Positions 26,377-35,012 of a stretch of 64,000 nt of DNA are shown in pieces. The notes under the pieces were generated by a model. It did no database searches and was not told where the DNA came from. It saw only the letters and a program-made list of their open reading frames with translations. This DNA comes from Lachnoclostridium sp. UBA5725 (GTDB lineage Bacteria; Bacillota; Clostridia; Lachnospirales; Lachnospiraceae). Every line of letters begins with the position of its first letter. Position 1 is the stretch's first letter. A program made the translations under genes and the position numbers. The DNA lies in the NCBI GenBank assembly GCA_002419585.1, contig DIGJ01000009.1, positions 73,259-137,258 on the forward strand. Direction: 5' to 3'.

Positions 26377-26667
26377 ATGAGGATGTCTGAGAAGACAAAA
26401 AAGAATATTTGTTTTATTTGCTTTTTCTTGTTTTTTATTGGAGGAGGATTGAATCCTAATATTTATTTAGAATCTTACCTGCCTCGTGAAATGTTTCATT
26501 CAATGATATTAGATGATTGTTTAAAGTTGATTGCATTTCTAATTATGATTTCTGTCTTTGAACCATTAGAAGTTGAATACAAAAGTAGAAAGTATAAACT
26601 AATTATTGTTATTGATATAATTGTTGTCTTATATTTATCCTTTTCTTATTTTAAGATTATAGTATAA
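26377..26667 (+). CDS. Small membrane protein of unknown function
   Basis: It has 96 residues with three hydrophobic stretches: about 11-27 (ICFICFFLFFIGGG), 48-62 (LKLIAFLIMISVF) and 76-93. The start is charged and lysine-rich. AAAGGAG lies 8 bp before the ATG. I recognise no family. It is boxed in by palindromic elements A2 on the left and B1 on the right. It is very AT-rich, more so than its neighbours, which may mean recent arrival. Confidence 0.6.
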   Translation: MRMSEKTKKNICFICFFLFFIGGGLNPNIYLESYLPREMFHSMILDDCLKLIAFLIMISVFEPLEVEYKSRKYKLIIVIDIIVVLYLSFSYFKIIV

Positions 26668-26693
26668 AAATTCTGGTATTTATTTAACATTTG

Positions 26694-27032
26694 TAAACCA
26701 GCGAGTCCGTTTTTCGTAGCCAGCCATGAAGGGCTGAGCTCATAATCTATATTCAATTTACACGGCTCCCAGGCTAGGATTTAATATCATTAGAGTATAT
26801 GGAAGGCTGCTGAAAAACTACTGATTTTTTGCTAACGTAAACTCTATCGAGAATTGACTCTCTTATGAGTCAATTCTCGATTGCACAGAGGTTACGTGGA
26901 ATGCTTATACGATTGATATAAAATCCTAGTCTGGGAGCCGTGTAAATTGTAGAAAAACTAAAATGCTCAGCCTTTCTTGGCGTCACTCCGAAGCAAAAAC
27001 TCACGTCCGTCCTGCACCGTTAAACCAGAATT
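26694..27032. repeat. Palindromic element B1
   Basis: Outer arms are 36 bp with two mismatches (26754-26789 against 26914-26949; ACACGGCTCCCAGGCTAGGA core). The apical stem is a perfect 14 bp (26847-26860 against 26867-26880). Flanks beyond the arms, GCGAGTCCG...GGGCTGAGCTC on the left and GCTCAGCC...GTTAAACCAGAATTTA on the right, recur inverted around B2. Both ends hold TAAACCAG in direct orientation. The right end, read inward, is TAAATTCTGGTTTAACGG, the same end as family A. Confidence 0.82.
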
Positions 27033-27148
27033 TATTACACATTCTGTCTTTCAGGAACAATTTTCCATACCTTATGCAAAGGAGGTTGCCTTTCTGTTTT
27101 TTTGCTCTATAATGAATGCATAAGCTTATAAAAAACGAGGTCTTGTTT

Positions 27149-27847
27149 ATGATGAAGGTAGCAATTTGCGATGATGAGCAAGCGGTGATAAACGATGTTA
27201 CTGCATGTCTAAGAAACTATAAGAAGGAAGTTTTTGAAATTCGAACGTTTCAAAGTGGTGAAAGTTTGGTGGCTTCGACGGAAGTCTTTGATATTATCAT
27301 TCTTGATATTGATATGGGAGGAATGAATGGAATTGAAACGGCAAAAAGCATACGTGATAAGGACAAAAAGGTGAAGATTATCTATCTAACGAGTTATACG
27401 GACTATACAATCTTTGCATTTGCAGTCCATGCATTTGCTTATTTAATGAAGCCGGTAAACGAACTTGAATTACATAAGCAGTTTGATGAAGCGATTGCCT
27501 ATCATTTTCAGTTGGAAGAAAGTGAGATAGAATTTCAGACGATACAAGGGATAATACGAAAAAAACCAAGTGAGATTTTGTATTTTGAATATCAGAATCG
27601 CTTTGTTTCGACTGTGACGACAAAGGATTCCTTTCTTCTTAAAAAGAGAATAACGGATATCAGCCTTGAGATGGAAGGGTATCATTTTGCGATTCCACAT
27701 AAAAGTTTTGTTGTGAACTTATATCATGTGAAGGGAATACGTGGAAATGATATTATTCTTTCTAGTGATCAAACAATTCCGTTGTCTCAAAAAAAGGCAG
27801 CGCAGTTTCGTAAGCAGCTCAATTGTTATCTAAGTAGTGTGATTTAG
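27149..27847 (+). CDS. LytTR-family response regulator
   Basis: This two-component regulator is AgrA-like. The receiver (residues 1-120) keeps the acidic pair CDDE, the phospho-Asp in IIILDIDMGGMNG, a Ser/Thr in YLTSYT and Lys in LMKPV. The LytTR DNA-binding domain covers about residues 140-230 (ILYFEYQNRFVSTV, HKSFVVNLYHVKGI). ATG at 27149 has GAGG 8 bp upstream; an earlier in-frame ATG has none. The cognate kinase gene follows 11 bp downstream. Confidence 0.88.
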   Translation: MMKVAICDDEQAVINDVTACLRNYKKEVFEIRTFQSGESLVASTEVFDIIILDIDMGGMNGIETAKSIRDKDKKVKIIYLTSYTDYTIFAFAVHAFAYLMKPVNELELHKQFDEAIAYHFQLEESEIEFQTIQGIIRKKPSEILYFEYQNRFVSTVTTKDSFLLKKRITDISLEMEGYHFAIPHKSFVVNLYHVKGIRGNDIILSSDQTIPLSQKKAAQFRKQLNCYLSSVI

Positions 27848-27858
27848 GGGGTGAAGGC

Positions 27859-29190
27859 GTGGCAGAAAGTTATCTTCGGTTGATTGCAAGTATTGTGATT
27901 CCTGTTTTGGGAAGTGCATTTTTGATCTTTATTATGGTAGATAGTGCGATGCGGCTGGGAATAAACCGCTTCATCGAAAAGAAAATACGAATCGCATCGT
28001 TTTGCATTTTTAGTGCCCTCGTCATCGGATTGGCAACGTTTCAAAATCCCATAATCAATGCGATCACATTGGTTATTGTTTTTCCTGTTTTATGCCATTT
28101 TCTTTGCAATAACAAGAAAAATTATTTCCTTTTTTATATTGGAATATCGATTGTAACCTTGTTAATTGATTTTTCACTGAGATGTTTGGTGCAAGTACTT
28201 ATTTATAATGGAATTCTTTATTTTAAGGATGCTATGTATTATGTTCTTTTATATGTACCGGTATCAAAGATTGTAACCATTGTGTTCTTGCGTCTTTATG
28301 TTGCCCTGATTCGAAAGAGGCACCATGAGGATATTTCAACGAAGCACTACATGGCAAATTTGATTCTTCCGGTATTTAGTGTGGTTTTTATTTATTCTTT
28401 GGTCTATTATGCTCAGATTTATATTGATTTATTTGGAGTTGGGCTACTTTTAGGAAATATGGTAATTTTGTTAGCATTAAATCTGTACTATCCAAAGATG
28501 ATTGAAATTACAGAAAAAAACAATCTCCTGCAAAATGAAATCATGCTCTACAATCAACAGGAGAAATTGCAATTTCAGTATTATGAAGAATTGGAGAGAA
28601 AATATGGGGAGTCTAGAAGGATTATTCATGATATCCGAAACCATATCATTGCAATGGAAGAGCTTTCAAAAGAAAGTAACAATGAAAAAGCACTGTCCTA
28701 TACAAAGGGAATCCACCAAATGTTAAATGACTTAGGTCAGAAATACTATAGTTCCAATAAAGTGTTGAATATCATATTAAATGATAAAGTGTCCCGAATG
28801 AACAGTCTGGAAATCCATTCCGATATACGAATCGGAGATGTTGACTTGCGTGTAATCGAAGATATTGATATTACGGTTATCTTTGGAAATATTCTTGATA
28901 ATGCAATTGAAGCAGCAACGGAGTCTAGCGATAAAGAGCTTACCCTTCGAATTGATCAGGTGCAGGACTTTATTAGTATTCGATTGACCAATTCTGTAAT
29001 CATGCAGCCAGTAAAACAGGGCGGACTTTACAAATCAAAAAAGAAAGACCATACAGGAATTGGACTAAAAAATGTGAAGAGAGCAGTGGAAAAATATCAT
29101 GGAGACCTACAGTTTGAAGGACAGGATAAGAACTTTAGTGTATCTATCATGCTACCTATACAAGGAGGGAATAAGAATGAATACAATTAG
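27859..29190 (+). CDS. GHKL sensor histidine kinase (AgrC-like)
   Basis: This membrane kinase is the partner of the LytTR regulator. Residues 1-215 hold about six hydrophobic helices. A coiled linker follows, then the dimerisation box RRIIHDIRNHIIAMEEL with the phospho-His (about residue 259) and the ATPase domain with N box GNILDNAIEAA, a degenerate G1 (RLTNSV) and G2 TGIGLKNVKRAV. The GTG start has GGGGTGAAGG upstream. The gene overlaps the YhfC protease gene by 14 bp. No AgrD-like peptide gene or AgrB is seen, so the signal is unknown. Confidence 0.87.
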   Translation: MAESYLRLIASIVIPVLGSAFLIFIMVDSAMRLGINRFIEKKIRIASFCIFSALVIGLATFQNPIINAITLVIVFPVLCHFLCNNKKNYFLFYIGISIVTLLIDFSLRCLVQVLIYNGILYFKDAMYYVLLYVPVSKIVTIVFLRLYVALIRKRHHEDISTKHYMANLILPVFSVVFIYSLVYYAQIYIDLFGVGLLLGNMVILLALNLYYPKMIEITEKNNLLQNEIMLYNQQEKLQFQYYEELERKYGESRRIIHDIRNHIIAMEELSKESNNEKALSYTKGIHQMLNDLGQKYYSSNKVLNIILNDKVSRMNSLEIHSDIRIGDVDLRVIEDIDITVIFGNILDNAIEAATESSDKELTLRIDQVQDFISIRLTNSVIMQPVKQGGLYKSKKKDHTGIGLKNVKRAVEKYHGDLQFEGQDKNFSVSIMLPIQGGNKNEYN

Positions 29191-29971
29191 TACGGGAATA
29201 ATTGGGGCATTAATTTTAGGATTGCTCATTTGCTTTTTGCTTCCAATCGTCGGTTTTATATACTCAAGAATACGGTATAAAAAAATAGCAAAGCCATTTC
29301 TATTTGGAATGTTAACGTTTTTCGTATCGCAAATCGTACTTCGGTTACCAATTATTCAAGTGTTGTTGCCAAAGTTTGATTGGTACAATATATTTGTTGC
29401 AAAATATTATTATTTGTATGTTATTTTATTAGCATTATCTGCGGGTGTATTTGAAGAGGTGGGTCGATTCCTTGTTGTAAAGTATTTTTTGAAAAAGAAT
29501 CGGCGTTATGGAGACGGCATTGCCTTTGGGATCGGGCATGGTGGAATTGAGGCAATCTTAATTGTTGGAATGTCGTATATTAATATGCTGGTCTATAGTT
29601 TGGCAAGTAATAAGGGAACCTTGGAGGCTTTGTTAAATGGGGCACCACAAACAGCGATAGACAGTGTAAATGCTGCACTGGCAGGGCTGTCGATAGCAGG
29701 TGTACTCCTAGGAGCGCTCGAGAGAGTATTTGCTATGGCGATGCACATTGGTATGACTATGATAGTATATATGGGATTTGCTAAGAAAAAAGAGGGCACT
29801 TATCTTTTGGTTGCAATTTTAGTGCATACGATGGTAGACAGTCTTTGTGGAATACTACCGAAGTTGGGAATCAGCGGAGGAGCATTGGAAGTAGTGTTTG
29901 GAGCTTGTGCAGCTTTGCTTTTATGGTATACCCTTAGAATGAAAAGGCCGATGATGGAATTAACCCAGTAA
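29177..29971 (+). CDS. YhfC-family intramembrane protease
   Basis: This polytopic membrane protein of 264 residues has about seven segments. It carries the glutamic/CPBP-like intramembrane protease motif AGVFEEVGRFLVVKYF near residue 95 and FGIGHGGIEAILIVG near residue 118, with later conserved His in AMHIGMTMIVYMGF and LVHTMVDSLCG. The start at 29177 has AAGGAGG upstream and lies inside the kinase gene end, so it is coupled to the two-component genes. A protease behind a kinase suggests regulated membrane proteolysis or peptide maturation; no target is known. Confidence 0.8.
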   Translation: MNTISTGIIGALILGLLICFLLPIVGFIYSRIRYKKIAKPFLFGMLTFFVSQIVLRLPIIQVLLPKFDWYNIFVAKYYYLYVILLALSAGVFEEVGRFLVVKYFLKKNRRYGDGIAFGIGHGGIEAILIVGMSYINMLVYSLASNKGTLEALLNGAPQTAIDSVNAALAGLSIAGVLLGALERVFAMAMHIGMTMIVYMGFAKKKEGTYLLVAILVHTMVDSLCGILPKLGISGGALEVVFGACAALLLWYTLRMKRPMMELTQ

Positions 29972-30006
29972 ATGAAGATAGTAGAGTGAAAGAAAAACGT
30001 TCACGA

Positions 30007-30043
30007 AACAAGTTTGTGTCTGTGCTGCGTATGCAAACTTGTT
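30007..30043 (+). promoter_or_regulatory. Hairpin before the DUF3887 lipoprotein gene
   Basis: AACAAGTTTG (30007-30016) pairs with CAAACTTGTT (30034-30043), leaving a 17-nt loop, 33 bp before the start codon. An alternative pairing CTGCGT/ACGCAG is possible in the same stretch. Its role is unknown. Confidence 0.3.
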
Positions 30044-30076
30044 ATACACAAGACGCAGTGCAGAATGGAGAAAATC

Positions 30077-30490
30077 ATGAAGAAGATAGGATTAGTTGTA
30101 ATAACCTTGGTACTTGCCATGGTGATGATAACCGGATGTGGAGCAAAAGCTCTTTCCGAAGATTTTAATGAAGAGGAAGTAAAAAAGGCAGCAGAAAATG
30201 CAGTTACAACCTTGGATTCTGGTGATTATGAGACATTTTCAAATGAACTTGTCAGTGAAATCATGAAAAAAGATCTTACGGCGGAAGTTATGAAAAATGC
30301 AGTTGACCAAGTAATGCCAAATCGTGGTGCTTTTGTTGAATTTACTTCGGAAGCTACCTTTGGTAAGACCGATAAGAACGAAGAAGATTACGCGGTTGTG
30401 GTAGTTGTTGCAAAATATGAATCACAAAAAGTAACGTACACCGTAAGCCTTGACAAGAATCTTAAAATCATCGGTTTTTATTTAAAGTAA
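30077..30490 (+). CDS. DUF3887-type lipoprotein
   Basis: This predicted surface lipoprotein has about 137 residues. Signal peptide MKKIGLVVITLVLAMVMITGC ends in a lipobox with Cys 21. The body resembles the DUF3887 domain: VTTLDSGDYETFSNEL, then FVEFTSEATFGKTDK, then a strand-rich C-terminus (YAVVVVVAKYESQKVTYTVSLD). ATG at 30077 has GGAG 6 bp upstream. It follows the protease gene by about 105 bp and probably belongs to the same operon. DUF3887 proteins have no firm function; some are tied to autolysis or cell-wall stress. Confidence 0.75.
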   Translation: MKKIGLVVITLVLAMVMITGCGAKALSEDFNEEEVKKAAENAVTTLDSGDYETFSNELVSEIMKKDLTAEVMKNAVDQVMPNRGAFVEFTSEATFGKTDKNEEDYAVVVVVAKYESQKVTYTVSLDKNLKIIGFYLK

Positions 30491-30514
30491 GATGGGTTCA
30501 ATAATAAAAAACAG

Positions 30515-30564
30515 AGATTGTAGCTATCATTACCCTTTTCCGGGATGATAGCTATAATCTTTTT
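30515..30564. terminator. Bidirectional terminator, DUF3887 gene / pyrI
   Basis: A 16-bp stem, AGATTGTAGCTATCAT against ATGATAGCTATAATCT (one mismatch), is followed by a T-run. It lies between convergent genes. Confidence 0.8.
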
Positions 30565-30575
30565 ACTTTTAAATG

Positions 30576-31007
30576 CTATTTCGCATTATTTGTAGCCTTG
30601 TGATCGCAGTAGATACAACGATAAACTCGTTTGCTTGCATCTGACAACTTAAATATATGCTGGAGCTCCTGCTCTACCGAGGTAATGCATCTTGGATTCT
30701 TGCAATGAGCGACATTTATGATGCGTTCTGGCAAGGTTAGCTTCTTTTTCTCAACGGTTTTGCTGTCTTCAATAATGCTTATGGTAATGTTTGGATCAAT
30801 GTAGCCTAGAACATCCAAATTGATATCGATGGTATCATTTATTTTAATGATATCCTTTGAACCAAGTTTATTGCTCTTTACATTTTTTATGATTGCAACG
30901 CTGCAATTTAGGGAATCTAGATTTAGATGTTGATAGATTTCCATTGCCTTGCCTTCTTTGATATGGTCTAATACAATTCCGCGCTCGATACTATCTACTT
31001 TTAACAT
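30576..31007 (-). CDS. pyrI: Aspartate carbamoyltransferase regulatory subunit
   Basis: PyrI binds nucleotides and controls PyrB allosterically. It is 143 residues. The N-terminal nucleotide domain begins MLKVDSIERGIVLDHIKEGK. The C-terminal zinc domain has CKNPRC near residue 105 and CIYCDHK near residue 135, giving four Cys ligands. ATG at 31007 has AGGAGG 6 bp upstream; the frame stays open into pyrB but is not the start. The gap after pyrB is 10 bp. Confidence 0.93.
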   Translation of the reverse strand: MLKVDSIERGIVLDHIKEGKAMEIYQHLNLDSLNCSVAIIKNVKSNKLGSKDIIKINDTIDINLDVLGYIDPNITISIIEDSKTVEKKKLTLPERIINVAHCKNPRCITSVEQELQHIFKLSDASKRVYRCIYCDHKATNNAK

Positions 31008-31017
31008 ATGAGTCCTC

Positions 31018-31932
31018 CTATTTATCCAAATCCAATAACTTAATGATGAGTGCCATACGAACAAATTTTCCGTATTCTACCTGATCAAAGTAAACGGCTC
31101 TTGGATCGTTGTCTACTTCAACCGCAATTTCGTTTACTCGAGGCAGTGGATGCAAGATTTTAAGATCTTCTTTTGCAGTTGCTAGTTTGTCGAGTGTCAA
31201 GATATAGCTGTCTTTCAAACGAATATAGTCTGCTTCATTAAAGAAACGTTCTCTTTGCACGCGAGTCATATATAGAATGTCTAATTCAGGTATCACGTCG
31301 TCCATGTAATTCACTTCAGTAAAAGGAATGTTGTTTTTGATAAGATCATCTTTGATATAATCAGGAATTTGCAGTTCATCAGGAGAAATTAAGATAAATT
31401 TGATATGTTCAAATAGTGAGAGTTGCTTGATCAAGGAGTGGACAGTACGTCCGAATTTTAAGTCACCACAAAAGCCAATGGTTAAATCGGTAAGTCGGTG
31501 TTTTGTTTCACGAATCGTAAGTAAATCAGTTAATGTTTGCGTTGGGTGATTATGTCCACCATCACCTGCATTAATAACTGGAATATTAACATGCATTGAT
31601 GCAACAAGTGGTGCGCCTTCTTTTGGATGTCTCATTGCAATAATATCTGCATATTTTTCAATGGTTCGTGCGGTATCAGCAACACTTTCGCCTTTTGCTG
31701 CGGAACTGGAATCGGCCGAAGAAAAACCAAGTACATTGCCCCCTAGCTCCATCATTGCTGCTTCAAAGCTTAATCGGGTTCGTGTACTTGGTTCAAAGAA
31801 TAGAGTCGCTAATTTTTTGCCCTTGCAAATTTCAGAATATTTGGTTCGGTGTTTAATAATATCTTCCGCTAAAACGAGAATTTCGTCTAACTCTTGAAGT
31901 GTTAAATCCGTTGGATCAATTAAATGTTTCAT
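31018..31932 (-). CDS. pyrB: Aspartate carbamoyltransferase catalytic subunit
   Basis: PyrB makes N-carbamoyl-L-aspartate from carbamoyl phosphate and Asp, the first committed step of pyrimidine synthesis. It is 304 residues. Carbamoyl-phosphate motif FFEPSTRTRLSFE is near residue 50, MRHPKEGA near 105, NAGDGGHNHPTQTL near 130, and HPLPRVNEIA near 265. Start at 31932; a strong promoter lies 64-93 bp upstream, which rules out the longer upstream frame. No PyrR-type leader was recognised. Confidence 0.94.
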   Translation of the reverse strand: MKHLIDPTDLTLQELDEILVLAEDIIKHRTKYSEICKGKKLATLFFEPSTRTRLSFEAAMMELGGNVLGFSSADSSSAAKGESVADTARTIEKYADIIAMRHPKEGAPLVASMHVNIPVINAGDGGHNHPTQTLTDLLTIRETKHRLTDLTIGFCGDLKFGRTVHSLIKQLSLFEHIKFILISPDELQIPDYIKDDLIKNNIPFTEVNYMDDVIPELDILYMTRVQRERFFNEADYIRLKDSYILTLDKLATAKEDLKILHPLPRVNEIAVEVDNDPRAVYFDQVEYGKFVRMALIIKLLDLDK

Positions 31933-31995
31933 AAGTCCACCATTCCTTTCATAATTTGTGCCTGCTACAAAACTCTGCCATGGCAAATTTTTTTG

Positions 31996-32025
31996 ATTAT
32001 ACCTGTTTTTGACCTCGTTTGTCAA
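31996..32025 (-). promoter_or_regulatory. Promoter of pyrBI
   Basis: On the minus strand TTGACA (32025-32020), 18 bp, TATAAT (32001-31996). Confidence 0.75.
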
Positions 32026-32136
32026 TAGAAATTTGTGGAAATATAAAAAAAGAGACGGATGGGGTTATGCATCAAAAAAATATTGTGATATGATAAAAAA
32101 AATTTATTAATTGCATAGAATACAAAGGGGTAAAAA

Positions 32137-33144
32137 ATGAATAAGGAATGGATATACGCTTTGCCAAAAGTAGAACTGCATTGTCATCTGGATGGATCAT
32201 TATCTACGGAAACCGTGCGGGAATTAGCAAAGATGTCTGGAATAATAGTTCCAGAACGAGATGAAGACTTAAAGCATTTGCTACAGGTGGAGGATGATTG
32301 TAAAAGTTTAGGGGAATACTTAGAAAAATTTGCGCTGCCACTTGCCTGCTTACAAACGGAAGAAGCACTTGAGTATGCAGCATATTCATTAATAAAAGAT
32401 GCAGCAAAAGAAAATGTTATTTATATGGAGGTACGTTTTGCGCCACTGTCTTGCATGGGAAAGGGGCTGACTGTAAAACAGGTAACAAAAAGTGTGATCG
32501 ATGGATTAAATCGTGGTTACAAAGATTTTGGAGTCAAAAGTGGAGTTTTAGTATGTGGAATGAGGCATACTCGAGTGGAACGAAATATTGCAATGCTACA
32601 TGCTATGAAGGACTTTCTTGGAAAAGGAATTTGTGGTGTTGATATCGCTGGTAATGAAGCGGATTTTCCACCAATGCTTCAGAAAGAGTTTTTTGAGGAA
32701 GCAAGGAAGCTAGGCTTGCCGATTACCATACATGCAGGGGAATGCCAATGTGCAAATAACGTCCATGATTCCATCTTACTTGGAGCAAAACGAGTTGGAC
32801 ATGGAATAGCCATTATGAATAATCCGGAAATATTATGTGAAGTAAAGGAAAACGGAATTGGTATTGAAATGTGTCCTTCCAGCAATCTACAAACAAAAGC
32901 AGTGGAGGATATGAAGCATTATCCAATCCAAAAATTTATAGGAGAAGGCTTATGCGTTACGCTAAATACCGATAATCGCATGGTAACAGGAACTATTTTG
33001 TCAAAGGAATACGAGTTAATGGTAAAACATTTTGGTTTATCTTCAAAAGATTTAATTCAAATCACACAAAATGCAGTCAATTGTGCATTTACGGATGAAA
33101 AATCAAAAGAAGGGCTTCACAAAATAATAGAATGCTATCATTAA
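32137..33144 (+). CDS. add: Adenosine deaminase
   Basis: This enzyme deaminates adenosine to inosine for purine salvage in the cytoplasm. It is 335 residues. Zinc and catalytic motifs are VELHCHLDGSL (two His), ITIHAGECQ (His/Glu near residue 200), KRVGHGIAI (His) and LNTDNRMVTGT (zinc Asp; Asn follows, as in many Firmicutes). AAAGGGG lies 6 bp before the ATG. It is a single gene with a hairpin downstream. Confidence 0.92.
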   Translation: MNKEWIYALPKVELHCHLDGSLSTETVRELAKMSGIIVPERDEDLKHLLQVEDDCKSLGEYLEKFALPLACLQTEEALEYAAYSLIKDAAKENVIYMEVRFAPLSCMGKGLTVKQVTKSVIDGLNRGYKDFGVKSGVLVCGMRHTRVERNIAMLHAMKDFLGKGICGVDIAGNEADFPPMLQKEFFEEARKLGLPITIHAGECQCANNVHDSILLGAKRVGHGIAIMNNPEILCEVKENGIGIEMCPSSNLQTKAVEDMKHYPIQKFIGEGLCVTLNTDNRMVTGTILSKEYELMVKHFGLSSKDLIQITQNAVNCAFTDEKSKEGLHKIIECYH

Positions 33145-33169
33145 ATATTGGATAATATAAGTTTAGAGG

Positions 33170-33214
33170 GCTGTTATAATACAAAATATAGATTGTTTTT
33201 GTATTTATAGCAGC
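33170..33214 (+). terminator. Hairpin after add
   Basis: GCTGTTATAATACAAAA pairs with TTTTGTATTTATAGCAGC, with small internal mismatches. The following T-run is short, so it is a likely but weak terminator. Confidence 0.5.
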
Positions 33215-33260
33215 TTCTTGCTAAGAAAAAAATCATAGGTGTATAAATATACTAATATTA

Positions 33261-33312
33261 ATGAATAAAAATAAAAATATTCCTTGCTTTCTTTTTTGAA
33301 ATGGGATATACT
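33261..33312 (+). promoter_or_regulatory. ARG box and promoter of argF
   Basis: ATGAATAAAAATAAA at 33261-33275 closely matches the ARG-box consensus (about ATGAATAAAAATTCA). The promoter TTGCTT (33284-33289), 17 bp, TATACT (33307-33312) follows immediately. ArgR encoded downstream is the expected binder. Confidence 0.6.
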
Positions 33313-33344
33313 TAGAAAAAAATAAGGGCAAAAGGAGATCAAAT

Positions 33345-34337
33345 ATGGCTGTTAATTTACGAGGAAAAAGTTTTCTGAAACTGTTAGATCTAAACTTTGA
33401 AGAAATACGGTATCTTTTGGACCTTTCAAAAAACTTTAAAGATTTAAAGAGAACGGGAACTCCACATAAATACTTAGATGGTAAAAATATTGTATTATTA
33501 TTCGAAAAGACTTCAACTAGAACCAGATGCGCATTTGAAGTTGCTGGTATGGACTTGGGAATGGGTGTTACTTATTTGGACCCAGGAAGTTCTCAGATGG
33601 GAAAGAAAGAAAGTATCGAAGATACGGCACGCGTATTAGGTAGAATGTATGATGGGATTGAATACCGTGGTTATGACCAGAATTTGGTTCAGAAATTATC
33701 CGATTATGCAGGTGTACCAGTTTGGAATGGTCTGACCGATCAATTTCATCCAACTCAAATGATAGCAGATTTACTTACGATTGAAGAAAAACTTGGAAGA
33801 TTAAAAGGTGTTAATTTCACTTATATGGGGGATGCAAGAAATAATATGGGAAATTCCTTAATGGTTGCTTGCGCAAAAATGGGACTTAATTTTACGGCAT
33901 GTGCACCAAAAGAATTATTTCCAGAACAAGGTCTTGTGGAACAGTGTAAGAAACTTTCGAAAGAGCAAGGCTGCACTATAACATTAACCGAAGATGTAGC
34001 AATGGGTACGAAAGATGCAGATGTTATTTATACCGATATCTGGGTTTCAATGGGTGAGCCAGATGACGTTTGGGAAAGCCGAATCAAGTATCTAAAACCT
34101 TATCAGGTGAATAAAGCGGTAATGGAAAATGCAAAGGAAACGGCTATATTTATGCACTGTCTTCCTTCTTTCCATGATAGAAATACAGCAATCGGCGAAG
34201 AAATGTATCAAAAATTTGGCCTTTCGGAAATGGAAGTTACCAATGAAGTGTTTGAATCGAAACAGTCCGTTGTTTTTGATGAAGCAGAAAATAGAATGCA
34301 TACCATTAAAGCGGTTATTTATGCAACCCTGTCATAA
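33345..34337 (+). CDS. argF: Ornithine carbamoyltransferase
   Basis: This enzyme makes citrulline from ornithine and carbamoyl phosphate. It is 330 residues. Carbamoyl-phosphate loop FEKTSTRTRCAFE is near residue 53, FHPTQMIADL near 132, ornithine loop DIWVSMGE near 230, and MHCLPSFHD near 268. GGAGATC precedes the ATG. The nearby argR and ARG-type box favour an anabolic role. A catabolic ArcB cannot be excluded, but no arcA or arcC is present. Confidence 0.92.
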   Translation: MAVNLRGKSFLKLLDLNFEEIRYLLDLSKNFKDLKRTGTPHKYLDGKNIVLLFEKTSTRTRCAFEVAGMDLGMGVTYLDPGSSQMGKKESIEDTARVLGRMYDGIEYRGYDQNLVQKLSDYAGVPVWNGLTDQFHPTQMIADLLTIEEKLGRLKGVNFTYMGDARNNMGNSLMVACAKMGLNFTACAPKELFPEQGLVEQCKKLSKEQGCTITLTEDVAMGTKDADVIYTDIWVSMGEPDDVWESRIKYLKPYQVNKAVMENAKETAIFMHCLPSFHDRNTAIGEEMYQKFGLSEMEVTNEVFESKQSVVFDEAENRMHTIKAVIYATLS

Positions 34338-34456
34338 GAAAGAACCAACTAGTATCTGGACAAAATTAAGCCATTTAGACGGAAATTATTAAGTTAATTT
34401 AAGTGTAAATGGCTTTTTCATTTGCTGCAGCGCATAACCATTTTTTAATTGTATTT

Positions 34457-34473
34457 TATGCATAATTATGCTA
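34457..34473 (+). promoter_or_regulatory. ARG-box-like palindrome before argR
   Basis: TATGCATAATTATGCTA is a near-perfect palindrome of ARG-box form, about 50 bp before the argR start. It suggests autoregulation. Confidence 0.5.
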
Positions 34474-34520
34474 TGATAAAGCAGGAATTTAGATATTTTG
34501 AGTATTGATAGGAGTATAAA

Positions 34521-35012
34521 ATGAAAGTAAAAGAAATAGCCAATGCAAAGGATGCGAATAATCTTAAGGTCACTCGGCAGGAGGCAATCATAAATCTTAT
34601 AGAAAATGAACATGTAGGGACTCAAAATGAGCTGTTAAAGCGACTGGAGGAGGCTGGATTTGCGGTTACACAGGCAACCATTTCAAGAGATATCAGAGAG
34701 CTTCGTTTAGTTAAGGTGGCGAATCCAGGTGGTAGCTATCATTATGAAATTAGCAAATCAAATGATAATTCCTTGGATAGCAATAAGTTTTATTCCATTT
34801 TTACAGCGGGTGTTAATAAAGTAGATTATGCAAATAATCTGGTGGTTGTAAAGTGCTTTACGGGTTTGGCACAGGCAGTTTGCGCAACTATGGATGGAAT
34901 GGATTGGCCAGGTATTGTGGGGACAGTTTCTGGAGATGATACCATACTAGTTGTTATGCGTGATGAATATTGTGCCATGGAACTAGTACAAAAATTAAAA
35001 GAGATTCGATAA
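34521..35012 (+). CDS. argR: Arginine repressor ArgR
   Basis: ArgR is an arginine-sensing hexameric regulator. It has 163 residues, slightly longer than the usual 150 because of about 13 extra N-terminal residues. The winged helix contains TRQEAIINLIENE, GTQNELLKRLEEAG and VTQATISRDIRELRLVKV. The arginine-binding C-terminal domain has CATMDGMDWPGIVGTVSGDDT, which includes the Asp pair that contacts arginine. TAGGAG precedes the ATG. Its TAA is followed directly, with 0 bp gap, by the ATG of the transglutaminase-like gene. Confidence 0.93.
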   Translation: MKVKEIANAKDANNLKVTRQEAIINLIENEHVGTQNELLKRLEEAGFAVTQATISRDIRELRLVKVANPGGSYHYEISKSNDNSLDSNKFYSIFTAGVNKVDYANNLVVVKCFTGLAQAVCATMDGMDWPGIVGTVSGDDTILVVMRDEYCAMELVQKLKEIR

